DNA of 52,989 bases from an uncultured Actinomycetes bacterium (GCA_903873185.1 CAIQNN010000032.1:1-52989); one strand, 5' to 3'. Numbered from the stretch's first letter, positions 19,266 to 29,900 are shown. A program made the numbers and translations. The notes: generated from the letters alone by a model not told the origin.

Positions 19266-20501
19266 ATGGTCCTTCGCGCAGCACATGAACGTCCCGGATA
19301 CTCGGAATTCGATCGCGAGCGATTTTTATCTGAACCCGCCAAACGACCTGGTCGGACTGAGTTCGCCCGTGACCGGGCTCGGATCATTCACTCCTTTGCG
19401 TTGCGCCGATTAGCCGCCAAGACTCAAGTAGCAGTCCCTTGGGCAGCCGATTTCCCACGGACTCGGTTATCCCACTCTCTGGAGTGTGCCCAGGTGGGAC
19501 GGGAGTTGGGGGAGTCACTCGGTGCTGATCCAGATTTGATGGAAGGCGCCTGCCTCGCACACGACATCGGCCACCCGCCCTTTGGTCACAATGGCGAAGA
19601 TGCCTTGAACCAAATCGCTCAGGAGTGCGGCGGTTTTGAAGGTAACGCGCAAAGTTTTCGATTATTAGTTCGCCTTGAAGCAAAAACGGTAACGCCAGAA
19701 GGAAGATCGGTGGGTCTGAATTTAACGCGCTCCTCGTTAGATGCTGCGACAAAATATCCATGGTCCAGATCAACCAACTCCAGAAAATTTGGGGTCTACG
19801 ACGATGATCAAGAAATTTTCGATTGGGTGCGAATTCATGCGCCAGAAGGCAAAACTGCCATTGAAGCCCAGATTATGGATTGGTCGGATGATGTTGCATA
19901 TTCAGTTCATGACTTTGAAGATGCTTTGGTTTCCGGTCAAGTCAAACTGCATTATTTGAGTAACGATCTTTCCGAGATATTTTCGGTCGCCAAAAATTCT
20001 TACCTGCCAGATATCACAGCAGACGAAGCCAGCCAGGCCTTAAACCAACTACAGGCGCTGTCATGTTGGCCAGCCGAATATGATGGTAGCCACCGCCATC
20101 TTGCAGGACTGAAGGATTTAGCCAGTCAGCTGATAGGTCGTTTTGCCTTAGCTGCGGAACGTGCAACAAGAGAGCGATACGGCGATGGCGATTTAACTAG
20201 ATATAGCGCTGATCTGATTGTGCCTCGCGAGCAACGAGTCGAAGTTGCAGTTTTAAAAGCGATTTCAGGTTTCTATGTAATAAATGCCGAAACTTCCCAG
20301 AAGCGTTATTCCGATCAGCAAACCCTAATTCAAGAATTAGTTGCCGCGGTTTTAAAGAACGCACCCAAAACTCTGGAGTCATTCTTTTTAGCTGATTGGG
20401 AAGCGGCAAAAACTGATGCGGCACGTTTAAGAGTGGTAATCGATCAAGTTGCCTCATTAACCGATCCGGGCGCTTACGCCCTTCACTCCCATCTGAAATA
20501 G
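19266..20501 (+). CDS. dgt: Deoxyguanosinetriphosphate triphosphohydrolase-like protein (HD domain)
   Basis: HD-superfamily nucleotide hydrolase expected to remove triphosphate from dNTPs. In 411 residues, metal ligands are seen at His70 (RTRLSHSLE), His99-Asp100 (LAHDIGHPPFGH) and an Asp in the DWSDDVAYSVHDFED segment near 200-214. The opening FLSEPAKRPGRTEFARDRARI matches the actinobacterial Dgt-like group. It lies immediately upstream of dnaG (9 bp), an arrangement common in Actinobacteria. The preferred dNTP is not predictable. TAGACT upstream might be a promoter box, but its spacing is longer than at the other leaderless starts here. Confidence 0.93.
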   Translation: MVLRAAHERPGYSEFDRERFLSEPAKRPGRTEFARDRARIIHSFALRRLAAKTQVAVPWAADFPRTRLSHSLECAQVGRELGESLGADPDLMEGACLAHDIGHPPFGHNGEDALNQIAQECGGFEGNAQSFRLLVRLEAKTVTPEGRSVGLNLTRSSLDAATKYPWSRSTNSRKFGVYDDDQEIFDWVRIHAPEGKTAIEAQIMDWSDDVAYSVHDFEDALVSGQVKLHYLSNDLSEIFSVAKNSYLPDITADEASQALNQLQALSCWPAEYDGSHRHLAGLKDLASQLIGRFALAAERATRERYGDGDLTRYSADLIVPREQRVEVAVLKAISGFYVINAETSQKRYSDQQTLIQELVAAVLKNAPKTLESFFLADWEAAKTDAARLRVVIDQVASLTDPGAYALHSHLK

Positions 20502-20510
20502 GGTAGCGAT

Positions 20511-22331
20511 ATGTCAGGGAGAATTAGGGACGAGGATGTAATTTACGTCCGAGATCACAGCGCCATCGACGAAGTCGTCGGCGACTATGTCCAACTCAAG
20601 AGCGCCGGCGGTGGTCAGAAGAGAGGCCTCTGTCCATTTCACGATGAGAAAAGTCCCTCATTCCACGTAACTCCCAGCAAGGGCTATTTTCACTGCTTTG
20701 GTTGCCAACAAGGTGGTGATGTCATTGCTTTCATTATGAAATTAGAGCATTTAACTTTTACCGAGACCGTAGAACGTTTGGCTGAGCGGATTGGCTATAC
20801 CTTGCGTTATGACGGAACTGGAAATGGGCCATCGACTGGTGTAAATCGCTCCAGATTAGTCGTGGCCAACGCTGCTGCCGCCATTTTCTATCGGGCGGCG
20901 CTGCTGCTTCCTGGACCAGCTCAGGTTGGGCGCGACTTTCTCGCTAAGCGAGGTTTTGATAAAGCCGCCGCCGATACTTTCGGAGTCGGATATGCCCCTG
21001 ATGAATGGGATGCGCTGTATAAAACTCTGCGAGCCCAAGGATTTACTGATCTTGAACTTTCAACTGCCGGTCTTTCTAAAGAAGGTACAAAAGGTCCGAT
21101 AGATCGTTTTCGCAACCGATTGGTTTGGCCGATCAAAGATATTACTGGTGATGTCGTAGGTTTTGGTGCGCGTAAGTTAGCGGCTGATGATGTTGATCAA
21201 GGTCCAAAATATTTAAATACGGCCGAGACGCCACTTTACAAAAAGAGCCAAATTCTTTACGGCTTAGATTTAGCAAAGAAAGAGATTGCCAAGAAACGAC
21301 AAGTTGTAATCGTCGAAGGTTATACCGATGTAATGGCGGCGCACTTAGCCGGAATTACAACGGCAGTAGCAACCTGCGGAACCGCGTTTGGCGATGACCA
21401 CATTCGAATCATTCGGCGCCTCTTGATGGATGATGACTCATTCCGCGGCGAAGTTATCTTCACCTTCGATGGCGATGCTGCTGGCCAGAAGGCCGCACTT
21501 CGCGCCTTTGATGATGATCAGAAGTTTGTTGCACAAACCTTTGTTGCGGTGGAACCAAATGGAATGGATCCATGTGAACTTCGCCAAAGTAAAGGTGATG
21601 AGGCGGTTCGAGATCTGATCGCTCGGCGCGTTCCACTTTTCGAATTCGCGATGAAGTCGGTAATAAGCCAATACGACATTGCAACTGCCGAAGGTCGCGT
21701 CTCGGCGCTCAACCAAGTGGTTCCGTTGATTGGAAAAATCAGGGATGCCTCGTTGCGACCGGAATATATGAGATTGGTTGCAGGATGGTTGGGCTTGGAG
21801 ACCGATACCGTGGCTAGCGCCATCAGACGCGTCGGCACATCTGCCCCCGCGGGCGCAGGTTCAAAACCTACGGTCAATTTGAGCGATCCGGTTTTGGCGC
21901 TGGAGCGAGAAGTCTTGAAGATTCGACTTCAAATGCCGGCGATGGCAGGAGCTTGGCAGGAGCTCGAGCCGAATGCCTTTACCTGGGCTCCTTACTTGGC
22001 CCTGCGACAGCAGATCGATCAACTTCCGGATATGGATATTCCAAATTTGTTGGAGCGGACCGAGATCGCCGAAGTGCGAGCCTTAATAACCGAATTGACG
22101 GTTGAGCCGATTCGGACCGATCGAGAGGTCTCGGAACGCTATATAACGAGCATCTTTGCCCGCCTTCGCGAGGTTGCCCTAACCAGGGCGATCGCCGAGA
22201 TTAAATCCAATTTGCAACGGCTAAATCCAGTGGAAAATGAGGCGGAATATAACGCTACTTTCGCTGAATTGGTGGCCAAGGAGGCAATTCGTCGAAGTCA
22301 AAAGGAGCTGGCCCTGGGGGAGATAACCTAG
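20511..22331 (+). CDS. dnaG: DNA primase
   Basis: Makes RNA primers for replication together with the replicative helicase. The 606-residue protein has an N-terminal CHC2 zinc finger (Cys41, His44, Cys62, Cys65), a catalytic TOPRIM domain with VVIVEGYTDVMAAHLAG (around 264-280) and TFDGDAAGQKAALRAF, and a C-terminal helicase-interaction region. The length is normal for actinobacterial DnaG. It follows the dGTPase-like gene closely and precedes tRNA-Asn. No internal promoter is evident, so it is probably read with its neighbours. Confidence 0.97.
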   Translation: MSGRIRDEDVIYVRDHSAIDEVVGDYVQLKSAGGGQKRGLCPFHDEKSPSFHVTPSKGYFHCFGCQQGGDVIAFIMKLEHLTFTETVERLAERIGYTLRYDGTGNGPSTGVNRSRLVVANAAAAIFYRAALLLPGPAQVGRDFLAKRGFDKAAADTFGVGYAPDEWDALYKTLRAQGFTDLELSTAGLSKEGTKGPIDRFRNRLVWPIKDITGDVVGFGARKLAADDVDQGPKYLNTAETPLYKKSQILYGLDLAKKEIAKKRQVVIVEGYTDVMAAHLAGITTAVATCGTAFGDDHIRIIRRLLMDDDSFRGEVIFTFDGDAAGQKAALRAFDDDQKFVAQTFVAVEPNGMDPCELRQSKGDEAVRDLIARRVPLFEFAMKSVISQYDIATAEGRVSALNQVVPLIGKIRDASLRPEYMRLVAGWLGLETDTVASAIRRVGTSAPAGAGSKPTVNLSDPVLALEREVLKIRLQMPAMAGAWQELEPNAFTWAPYLALRQQIDQLPDMDIPNLLERTEIAEVRALITELTVEPIRTDREVSERYITSIFARLREVALTRAIAEIKSNLQRLNPVENEAEYNATFAELVAKEAIRRSQKELALGEIT

Positions 22332-22383
22332 TTTTTTCTTTGATCGCCGTTTGGGCTAGAGTTCGCATCTGCCTGATAGATAA

Positions 22384-22456
22384 TCCCTGATAGCTCAATT
22401 GGCAGAGCAGCCGACTGTTAATCGGCAGGTTCTTGGTTCGAGTCCAAGTCAGGGAG
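22384..22456 (+). tRNA. tRNA-Asn (anticodon GTT)
   Basis: A 73-base cloverleaf. The acceptor stem is TCCCTGA with TCAGGGA, the discriminator is G, the D-arm is GCTCAATTGGCAGAGC, the anticodon arm is CCGAC-TGTTAAT-CGG with anticodon GTT, and the T-arm is CTTGGTTCGAGTCCAAG. The CCA end is not encoded. It stands alone between dnaG and the DoxX-Rieske gene. Confidence 0.95.
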
Positions 22457-22503
22457 CTTTAACCTAAACCAGAATAAGTAGCTCGACCATTAGGGAGCGC
22501 CCG

Positions 22504-23400
22504 TTGGCCCAATCGATCATTTCCAAGTCCTGGAAAAACCAACCTTTGACTACCTCCCTCCTTCGAGCCTGGTTGGGAGTTACATGGATCTACGCGGGCT
22601 GGAATAAAGCCACCGATCCCGGCTTCCTCTCAAATGGCTCAACGCATTACATCGGCGCTCAATTAACTGGATATCTTGGTCATTCGCCAATCTCCTTTTT
22701 ACTACGTCGCATGATCGAACATGCCACGCTCGTAGGTTGGTTTGTAATGATCTCAGAGTTCGCTATTGGGTTCGCCGTCCTAAGCGGGATCGCTTTGACT
22801 CTGGCAGCTGTAGGTGGGGCCGGCATGTCCGCAATGCTCTGGTTATCTTCCTCGTGGAGCGTAAAGCCCTATTTCCTTGGTAGTGATACCGCCTACTTGA
22901 TTCTTTGGTTAGCGCTGATCTTCTCGATTCACCAAAAGAGCGTTCGAGCCTCGGGACGAAGCGTTGCAGTTCGGCAACGTGTAATTCCAGATTTAGCTGA
23001 TCGCCGCCAAGTAATGCAATTATTTGCGGTAGGTGCTGCGGCAGTTATTGCTTCCCTTGGCGGGGGCCTGCTAAAGAAAAAAGTAGCCGCGCCGGCAGTT
23101 GGAAGTGCGATCGTTCAACTCAGCGCTTTCCCAGTTGGGGCCACCATGAACTTTCAAGCAAATGATGGCGGACCTGCAATCCTCTTTCGAACCAAGGCCG
23201 GAGTCTTCGCTTATTCTGCGCTCTGCACACACCAAGGTTGCACCGTGGCTTACTCTCCAGCCGATCACTTAATTATGTGTCCATGCCATGGCGCTCAGTA
23301 CGATCCCAATCAGGCAGCGGCAGTTGTTGCTGGCCCAGCGCCGACACCGCTACCGGCTATCAAAGTTGCAATCTCTGGAAATAAGATCGTTCAGGTTTAA
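22504..23400 (+). CDS. DoxX-like membrane domain fused to a Rieske [2Fe-2S] domain
   Basis: A 298-residue fusion. Residues about 15-145 form a four-helix DoxX/DoxD-like membrane domain (LLRAWLGVTWIYAGWNKATD; VMISEFAIGFAVLSG). A twin-arginine DRRQVMQLF segment (166-174) leads into a further helix. Residues 195-298 are a Rieske domain with iron ligands Cys241-His243 (CTHQGC) and Cys259-His262 (CPCHG), plus the Cys246 and Cys261 disulfide pair. DoxD-like proteins are linked to thiosulfate:quinone oxidoreduction, so electron transfer between an external donor and quinone is plausible but unproven. The start is TTG with AGGGAG 6 bases upstream. The RR motif suggests Tat export of the Rieske domain. 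Confidence 0.88.
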   Translation: MAQSIISKSWKNQPLTTSLLRAWLGVTWIYAGWNKATDPGFLSNGSTHYIGAQLTGYLGHSPISFLLRRMIEHATLVGWFVMISEFAIGFAVLSGIALTLAAVGGAGMSAMLWLSSSWSVKPYFLGSDTAYLILWLALIFSIHQKSVRASGRSVAVRQRVIPDLADRRQVMQLFAVGAAAVIASLGGGLLKKKVAAPAVGSAIVQLSAFPVGATMNFQANDGGPAILFRTKAGVFAYSALCTHQGCTVAYSPADHLIMCPCHGAQYDPNQAAAVVAGPAPTPLPAIKVAISGNKIVQV

Positions 23401-23460
23401 GTTGCAACTAGACATCAGGTCGTAACAACTCTGTAATCGCCCACGTGTATCCTGCTTCCT

Positions 23461-23700
23461 ATGGCACTCTTTAAAGTTCAAATCGCGCTTCCTGATCGCC
23501 CTGGCTCGCTGGGTGCGGTCGCTTCTGCAATTGGTTTCGCCGGCGGTGATATCCGAAGTTTGGTAGTACTTCGAAGCGAAGAGGGTCGCGGTATCGACGA
23601 CATTACTGTTGCAGTTCCCGGATCTGACCCAACTGATTTGCTCGATGTGCTGAGCGCGATCGGCGGAGTTGAAGTTATCTCGGTAACGCCCGTTCTGTAA
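23461..23700 (+). CDS. ACT-domain protein, 79 residues
   Basis: A stand-alone ACT domain: the first strand and turn FKVQIALPDRPGSLGAVASAIG is the classic ligand-binding DRPG-x-L motif, followed by GGDIRSLVVLR and a last strand VEVISVTPV. Such domains sense amino acids, but no fused enzyme or partner is visible, so the target is unknown. TATCCT (23448-23453) lies 7 bases before the ATG, and there is no ribosome site, pointing to a leaderless message. Its last 26 bp overlap the convergent galK end. Confidence 0.85.
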   Translation: MALFKVQIALPDRPGSLGAVASAIGFAGGDIRSLVVLRSEEGRGIDDITVAVPGSDPTDLLDVLSAIGGVEVISVTPVL

Positions 23701-24829
23701 TGTGAGCGCCCTCGCTCGGTAGCGAGGTGAAAAACCTTGGGGCTTTAAAGCCAGCTTTCTTAAAGGCACCACTTATAGCGGCCGTTATTGTCGCGGTGTC
23801 ATCCTTGCTAATTAAGGCGATTGCACTTCCGCCAAAACCGCCGCCTACCATCCGCGCGCCGATCGCACCGTTAGCTATAGCGGTATCAACTGCGCAATCA
23901 AGCTCGAGGCAAGAAACGGTGTAATCATCTCGAAGTGAGGCGTGCGAGGCGTTTAAGAGTCGACCTAATTCGGCGAAATCTCGGGCTTCAAGAGCAGTGA
24001 CGGCTGAGAGAACGCGCGCCATTTCGGTAACTGCATGTCGAGCTCGGATGAATGTTACTGGATCTAATTCTGCTTGCCGATTTAAAAGCTCTGTTACTGA
24101 GATATCGCGAAGCGAAGAGATTCCAAGCTCGGCCACCGCGCGCTCGCAGGATGCGCGGCGCTCGGCATAGCCGCCATCTACCAATGAATGGTGAGCTTGA
24201 GTATCGATAATTAGAAGTTCCAGATTTTCCGGGGCAATATCGAATGGAATATTTTTACTGCTCAGGTCACGACAATCGAGTAGCAATGCCGAACCCGCTC
24301 GACCCATAAGTGAAATTGATTGATCCATAATGCCGCAGGGAACTCCGACAAAAATATTCTCGGCTCTTTGTGTGAGTCTGGCTAAATCCGCTAGCCCGAT
24401 TCGCAAATCAAATAACTCGTTGATCCCGGTGGCAATCGAACATTCCAACGCGGCGCTGGAAGAGAGACCGGCCCCAAGTGGAACTCGACCGTCTACCAAA
24501 ATATCTAACCCAGATAGCTTGTGAAGCTCGGAGAAGACCCAAACGACTCCAAGTGGATATCGGGTCCATGGTTCGCCAGTTAAAGGGCTAAGACTTTCAA
24601 GAGTGAACTCAAATATCTCGTGTGAACGTTGTAGCGATGCGATTCGGATAACTTCATCTGTTCTGCGGCGAAGGGCAACCGTAGTCACATCTTTGATTGC
24701 GAACGGGAGTACAAAACCATCGCTGTAATCTATGTGCTCGCCAATTAAATTGACCCGACCTGGTGCCTGAGCAACAATTTCAGGCGCCGTTCCAAACAAA
24801 TCCTGGAAGCGATTTTGAATCTCACTCAT
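23675..24829 (-). CDS. galK: Galactokinase
   Basis: ATP-dependent phosphorylation of alpha-D-galactose to galactose-1-phosphate, first kinase step of the Leloir pathway. The 384-residue GHMP kinase has the galactokinase signature PGRVNLIGEHIDYSDG (about 24-39), the ATP loop PLGAGLSSSAALE (about 116-128) and motif 3 GARMVGGGFGGSAIAL near 331. It is the last gene of the lacZ-galT-galE-galK run and overlaps galE by 4 bp. Its 3' end overlaps the ACT gene by 26 bp on the other strand, with no terminator visible between them. Confidence 0.96.
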   Translation of the reverse strand: MSEIQNRFQDLFGTAPEIVAQAPGRVNLIGEHIDYSDGFVLPFAIKDVTTVALRRRTDEVIRIASLQRSHEIFEFTLESLSPLTGEPWTRYPLGVVWVFSELHKLSGLDILVDGRVPLGAGLSSSAALECSIATGINELFDLRIGLADLARLTQRAENIFVGVPCGIMDQSISLMGRAGSALLLDCRDLSSKNIPFDIAPENLELLIIDTQAHHSLVDGGYAERRASCERAVAELGISSLRDISVTELLNRQAELDPVTFIRARHAVTEMARVLSAVTALEARDFAELGRLLNASHASLRDDYTVSCLELDCAVDTAIANGAIGARMVGGGFGGSAIALISKDDTATITAAISGAFKKAGFKAPRFFTSLPSEGAHITERALPR

Positions 24830-25779
24830 TGAAAGGAGGCCAAAGCGTCGCCGACCATACTTTGCAAGTCACGTTCTGGCTTCCAGGAAAGCAACTTTCC
24901 CGCCTTGGTGATATCTGCGATCAGCACGGCCGGATCACCTGCCCGGCGTGGCGCCATTTCGTAAGGGACTGGTCGACCGAGCGCACTTTCAGCTGCTGCA
25001 ATTACCTCTTTGACGGTATATCCGCCACCGCTGCCCAAGTTAATGATTTCGTGGCTGCCAGCAATCGCGGCCGAAAGGGCACTTATATGTGCACCAATTA
25101 AATCGACAACATGTACATAGTCTCGAACGCAGGTTCCATCTTTTGTTGGCCAGTCCTCGCCAAATACTTTAAGTGGGTTGGCCGCAGTAGCGCGAAGGAC
25201 ATTGGGGATTAGGTGCGTCTCCGGGTTGTGACGCTCGGCGAGCCAACCTCGTTGAGATTTGAAGGCGCCAGCGACGTTGAAATATCTAAGACTGATCGCC
25301 GCCAAGCCGTATGCCTTAGCTTGAGCGCTGATCATGTAATCGACGGCCAACTTAGAGGCGCCATAAGGGTTTGTTGGATCAGTCACCGCTGATTCGGCAA
25401 TAGGGATCTCTTTGGGTTCCCCGTAAGTAGCGGCCGTTGATGAAAAGACCAAGGTTGGAATTGCAGCTGCGCGCATGGCATCTAGCAAAATTCGAGTTCC
25501 GGAAACATTGGTCTCCCAATAAATATCTGGTTTCACAACTGATTCACCAACTAAAGATTTTGCGCCAAAATGAAGAACGGCATCGCAACCCGAAAGCGAA
25601 GTCGCAACGGCGTTGGCGTCGAGTAGTGATTCCTTGAAGAAGGTCGCTCTTGGATCGACAGTGTCGGCATATCCCGTGCTGCAATCATCAAGAATATTTA
25701 CTTCGTGACCTTGGTCCAACAGCATTGCCGCCGCAGTGCCACCCACATATCCAGCTCCGCCAGTAACAAGAACTTTCAT
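24826..25779 (-). CDS. galE: UDP-glucose 4-epimerase
   Basis: NAD-dependent interconversion of UDP-galactose and UDP-glucose. I start it at the ATG at 25779, which gives 317 residues and places MKVLVTGGAGYVGG, the nucleotide-binding motif, at the N-terminus. This ATG overlaps the galT stop as TAATG. An upstream in-frame extension would lie wholly inside galT and looks non-coding. The SDR catalytic residues are Thr115 in SSTAATYG and Tyr139-x3-Lys143 in YGASK. At 317 residues it is slightly short for a GalE but complete. Confidence 0.95.
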   Translation of the reverse strand: MKVLVTGGAGYVGGTAAAMLLDQGHEVNILDDCSTGYADTVDPRATFFKESLLDANAVATSLSGCDAVLHFGAKSLVGESVVKPDIYWETNVSGTRILLDAMRAAAIPTLVFSSTAATYGEPKEIPIAESAVTDPTNPYGASKLAVDYMISAQAKAYGLAAISLRYFNVAGAFKSQRGWLAERHNPETHLIPNVLRATAANPLKVFGEDWPTKDGTCVRDYVHVVDLIGAHISALSAAIAGSHEIINLGSGGGYTVKEVIAAAESALGRPVPYEMAPRRAGDPAVLIADITKAGKLLSWKPERDLQSMVGDALASFQ

Positions 25780-26897
25780 TAGATCTTCACTTCTCTTAGT
25801 TGGGCTGCCGATTGCTCTGGCTTCATATCCATGATGAAGACACCCATAGCCGACTCTGAACCTGCCAAGTATTTCAATTTCCCGGGCGCCCGCCGAATAC
25901 TGGTTATCTGCCAATGCAATCTGAGGAGATCGCGACCGGCGCGTACTGGAGCCTGATGCCACGCGGCAATGTAGGCCATTGGGATTCCGAAGACGCCATC
26001 AAGGCGCATGAGGACTTCTTTTGCGACGTCAGGGAAGGCATCGGCAGCAGCTTCCGAAAGTGCTGCTAAATCTGGCACGCCAACTTTTGGCGCTACGTGA
26101 ATTTCAAAGGGATAGCGAGCCGCAAATGGCACGTATGCAATCCAATGATCATTTTGAGCAATTATGCGAATTTCCGCTTGGAGCTCACGTGCGATTAAAT
26201 CATCGAGCAAGACGCGGTTATATTTTGCAAAATAATCGGTCGCAGTTTTCAGCATCTTTTCGGTACGAGGGGTTAAATAGGAGTACCCGTAAATCTGACC
26301 ATGTGGGTGTGCCAAAGTCACACCGATTTCTTCCCCGCGGTTTTCAAACGGAAAAACTTGCTCGATGAAAGGCAGTTTGGAGAGTTCGCGGGTTCGATCT
26401 TGCCAGGCGCTCATAACCGTGCGGATTTGGGCGGTGGTTAGTTCGCCAAAAGAGGTTCCGTGGTCGGCGGTGAAGCAAACAACTTCACAGATGCCTGCTG
26501 AATCAGGAATCTCAGTTTCAATTCCAGCCATTGCTGGAAGTTGCCACTCACCTTCAGGACGCTTAAGCGATGGGAACCGATTATCAAAGACTACGACCTC
26601 ATAATCGGAATCAGGGATTTCCGACAATAGTTCGCCTTTGCTCGGGCAGAGCGGGCAAAGTTCTTTTGGTGGCAAAAAGATTCGACCTTGACGATGTGCC
26701 GCCAGAACCACCCATTCGTTAGTGAGCAGGTCCAAACGCATTTCGCCGATACCGGGTTGATCGTCGGCCGGGCGTAGATCTTTGGCACTCCGATTTCGCG
26801 CAGTTGCATCGTAGTAACGAATCTTTCGACCATCGGCCATCACGAGTTCGCTGCGAACCGCGCCTGACGGCAACTTCAACGTATTTTCCTGGGTCAC
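25779..26897 (-). CDS. galT: Galactose-1-phosphate uridylyltransferase
   Basis: Exchanges the UMP group of UDP-glucose onto galactose-1-phosphate. The 372-residue HIT-superfamily enzyme has the active-site HPHGQ at 197-201 and a zinc-type CPLC (81-84) as in E. coli GalT, plus DNRFPSL and ENRGEEIG segments. The start is GTG at 26897. TAAGAT lies 8 bases upstream on the coding strand, so a secondary promoter here is possible. It follows lacZ by 51 bp and is coupled to galE by a 1-base overlap. In that 51 bp gap a short ACTCA-N2-TGAGT inverted repeat occurs. Confidence 0.95.
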   Translation of the reverse strand: MTQENTLKLPSGAVRSELVMADGRKIRYYDATARNRSAKDLRPADDQPGIGEMRLDLLTNEWVVLAAHRQGRIFLPPKELCPLCPSKGELLSEIPDSDYEVVVFDNRFPSLKRPEGEWQLPAMAGIETEIPDSAGICEVVCFTADHGTSFGELTTAQIRTVMSAWQDRTRELSKLPFIEQVFPFENRGEEIGVTLAHPHGQIYGYSYLTPRTEKMLKTATDYFAKYNRVLLDDLIARELQAEIRIIAQNDHWIAYVPFAARYPFEIHVAPKVGVPDLAALSEAAADAFPDVAKEVLMRLDGVFGIPMAYIAAWHQAPVRAGRDLLRLHWQITSIRRAPGKLKYLAGSESAMGVFIMDMKPEQSAAQLREVKI

Positions 26898-26948
26898 GAG
26901 CGCAAATCTTATCGGGGTTGACTCAGATGAGTATCTTTTCCTGGCTGA

Positions 26949-29900
26949 CTATTCCGCGAGGAATGTCCAGCTCCAGGTGAAGGTTCCGGGTTTAATCAGG
27001 TACTTCGCGATCGTATCTGGGCCGCACGAAGCGGTACCAACGCCGCGATGTGCCGCATCTAGCGTGACCACTACATTTCCTGAGGGAGCCAGCTCCACGT
27101 CATGAGTCGCCGCCGCGATATCTAAGGCGCGGTGCGGAGTGACCGATACTTGCGAGGGCTTTCCCAAGAGAATGCGCACACGCTCGCCTTCGGTACCGGA
27201 AAGTTGGATCCAACGAACCCCGTTATGACCGCCATTTTCTTGGGGCCGAACGTATGGCACGTACTGCGCCCAAACCGTTGAACGCCAGCGCGAGACTTTT
27301 CCAAGTTTTCGATCTGGGTAGCTCTCTTGTGGTCCAACGCCAAAGAATTCCAAATCAGTGAGGGCACCATCCAACTCAAAGACGGTTCCGACGCGCGCAA
27401 CATCATCAAGGATTTTTGGAAGAGTTAAGGTCTCCGTCACTCGAATGCCACTGACTACTTGTTCAACTGTTTGCGAGTGTTTAAGCGCGATACCAGCGGA
27501 TGTAGTCCAAGTTGATTTAATGGTTGTGGCCTTAGCGCCACGGGTTACCTTTATTAAATCGCGGGCGAGATTATCTAATCCCCAGCGATACCACTTGGTT
27601 GCCATATGACCGATGCGATCGTTATCAGTTGGCGCTCGGAAAAGCGTTAGCGCCGGTGCGCTCACACCGTAAGGCAGTGCAATCTCGCCATTATCATCGA
27701 TGATATCTCTGAGTTGGTTGACCTTTGAAATCTTTTGCTTGGGCAATGATTTAGAAGGCAAGGCAAACTGCGCCCAACCAATCTCCGCATTTGCTGGAGC
27801 CCACTCGGTTGAAGATTTCTTCAAAACCGTAAACGTTATGAAACGCTCACCCAATGATGAGATGTTCTTGAGGTGCTTGGATTTAATACTGAAGCTAGAA
27901 CTCTTTCGGGCCGCGACTGCTGGAACTGAAACCTTGCCGGAATCTATGACCGCTCCATCAGATGAAATTTCCCAGCGAATCGCGTAATTTGAAGTATCGA
28001 TAAAGAAGTTCTTATTGAACACCGTGAACTTGCCTGCTGGTATCGAAGTCACTGCAAAGGAGAGCGGGGCGGCAATTGCCTTGAATTCTGACATCGCCGG
28101 TTTTGGGGTGCGGTCAGGAAAGACCATTCCATCGCAACAGAAGTTGCCATCATGTTTTGCTTCTCCGAAGTCGCCACCGTATGCGGAACGGGTACGCCCA
28201 TCTGCAAGGTGTTGTTCAATGCCGTGATCCCAAAACTCCCAAATAAAGCCACCTTGAAGCCCAGGAAGGGCATGGATCGCCTCCCAGTATTCCGCCAGGG
28301 TGCCGTTGCTATTTCCCATCGCGTGCGAGTACTCGCACATAATGAGTGGGCGATCAAGGAGAGGAGATTTTGCGTATGAAGTAATCGCGGCGATAGATGG
28401 ATACATAGGACAGACAACATCGGTAACTGAATGTCCCTTGGTCCAATTTCCACGAATTGCCCCTTCGTAATGAAGCGGCCTGGAGGCATCGAATTTTCGA
28501 ACGAAAGCCGCCGCGGCTTCATGGTTTAAACCATGTCCGGATTCATTTCCTAGGGACCAAAGGATCACGCTGGGATGGTGAATATCGCGTTCTGCCATTC
28601 GAGCGATTCGATCCACGAAAGCCGTTAAATAACGTTGGTCATTGCAAATACTGTCTTGAAAGGCATGGGACTCAATATTTGCCTCGCCAATTACATAGAA
28701 ACCGAGTTCATCACATAGCTCAATTAACGCCGGATCATTTGGATAGTGCGAAGTTCGAACCGCATTAAAATTGAATTTCTTAAGTTCTAGCAAATCATTC
28801 TTCATATCTTGACGTGAAAGTACTCGGCCAGTCTTTGGATGGAAATCGTGGCGGTTGACGCCATAGAGAATGATCGGCGCGCCGTTTACGAGAAGATCAT
28901 GGCCAACGATCCGAACATCTCTAAACCCAATCTTCTGCTCAAAGCGCTCAACAACTTCACCTGCTGGGTTACTTAATTCGATCGTCAACGAATATAGGGC
29001 GGGACTTTCGGCAGACCAAGCCTTTATATTTGGGAAAGTTAGGTCAAAACCAATGAAATCGATGGTTGGCGGCTCGAGCTCCTTCAAAGTCGAGAGCACG
29101 TCACTTGGAATCTTTCCGCTCCAATATTCGCCATGAAAGTAGTTGCTGCCGACGCGTCGATGTTCTTCGGAAATCTCGGTCCAGTTAGGTCGGAAGTGAC
29201 TAGTAAGCACCTTTGATGCTTGAGCTCCCGATTTCTTTGGTACCCCACCCAATGAAACGGTGAACTTCCAGCCAGCTAGTTCTTGATCTTTGATCGATCC
29301 CAGATAGGCGCGAATGTTTAGCTTTCCTGTGGTGCCATTCTTTTCCAGCCCAGGTGTCGCATAAAAGCGCGAAAGGAAAACATCTGGAGTGGTGAAAATC
29401 TTTACCGAGCGAGTGATGCCACCGTGCCACCATTGATCTTGGTCTTCGATGAATGAGACATCTGACCACTTAACAATCTTGATTTGAAGGTTATTTTTTC
29501 TAGCCAGCAGATAATCCGTAATGTCGAAATCTGCCGCCAACCTTGAGTCTTTGGCGACGCCAACTTCTTTTCCATTAACGGAGAGAATGGCTACGGATTC
29601 AAAACCGCCAATCTGAAGAACCACACGCTTGCCCACCCAACCTTCGGGCAGATCGAAATCTCGCTCATAAATTCCAGTGGGGTTTAGCGCTGGAACTGCT
29701 GGTGGCAATTGTTCAAAAGGCATCTGCACGTTGGTGTAAATCGGTTTGTCCCAATAAATCGAAGATTCCGGCTGCATCGTCCAAAGTCCAGGAACCGGAA
29801 TTTCACCCCAATTGTTGGTAGGGGTTTCATCGGGGGAGCGAAGCAACTGAAAGCGCCATTGACCATCAAGAGTGAAACTCTCCTCATGCTCAAGATTTAG

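Noticed and set aside
25780-25962. N-terminal extension of galE
   Set aside because: The extra 61 codons lie inside galT, look non-coding, and the nucleotide-binding motif begins exactly at the internal ATG coupled to the galT stop.
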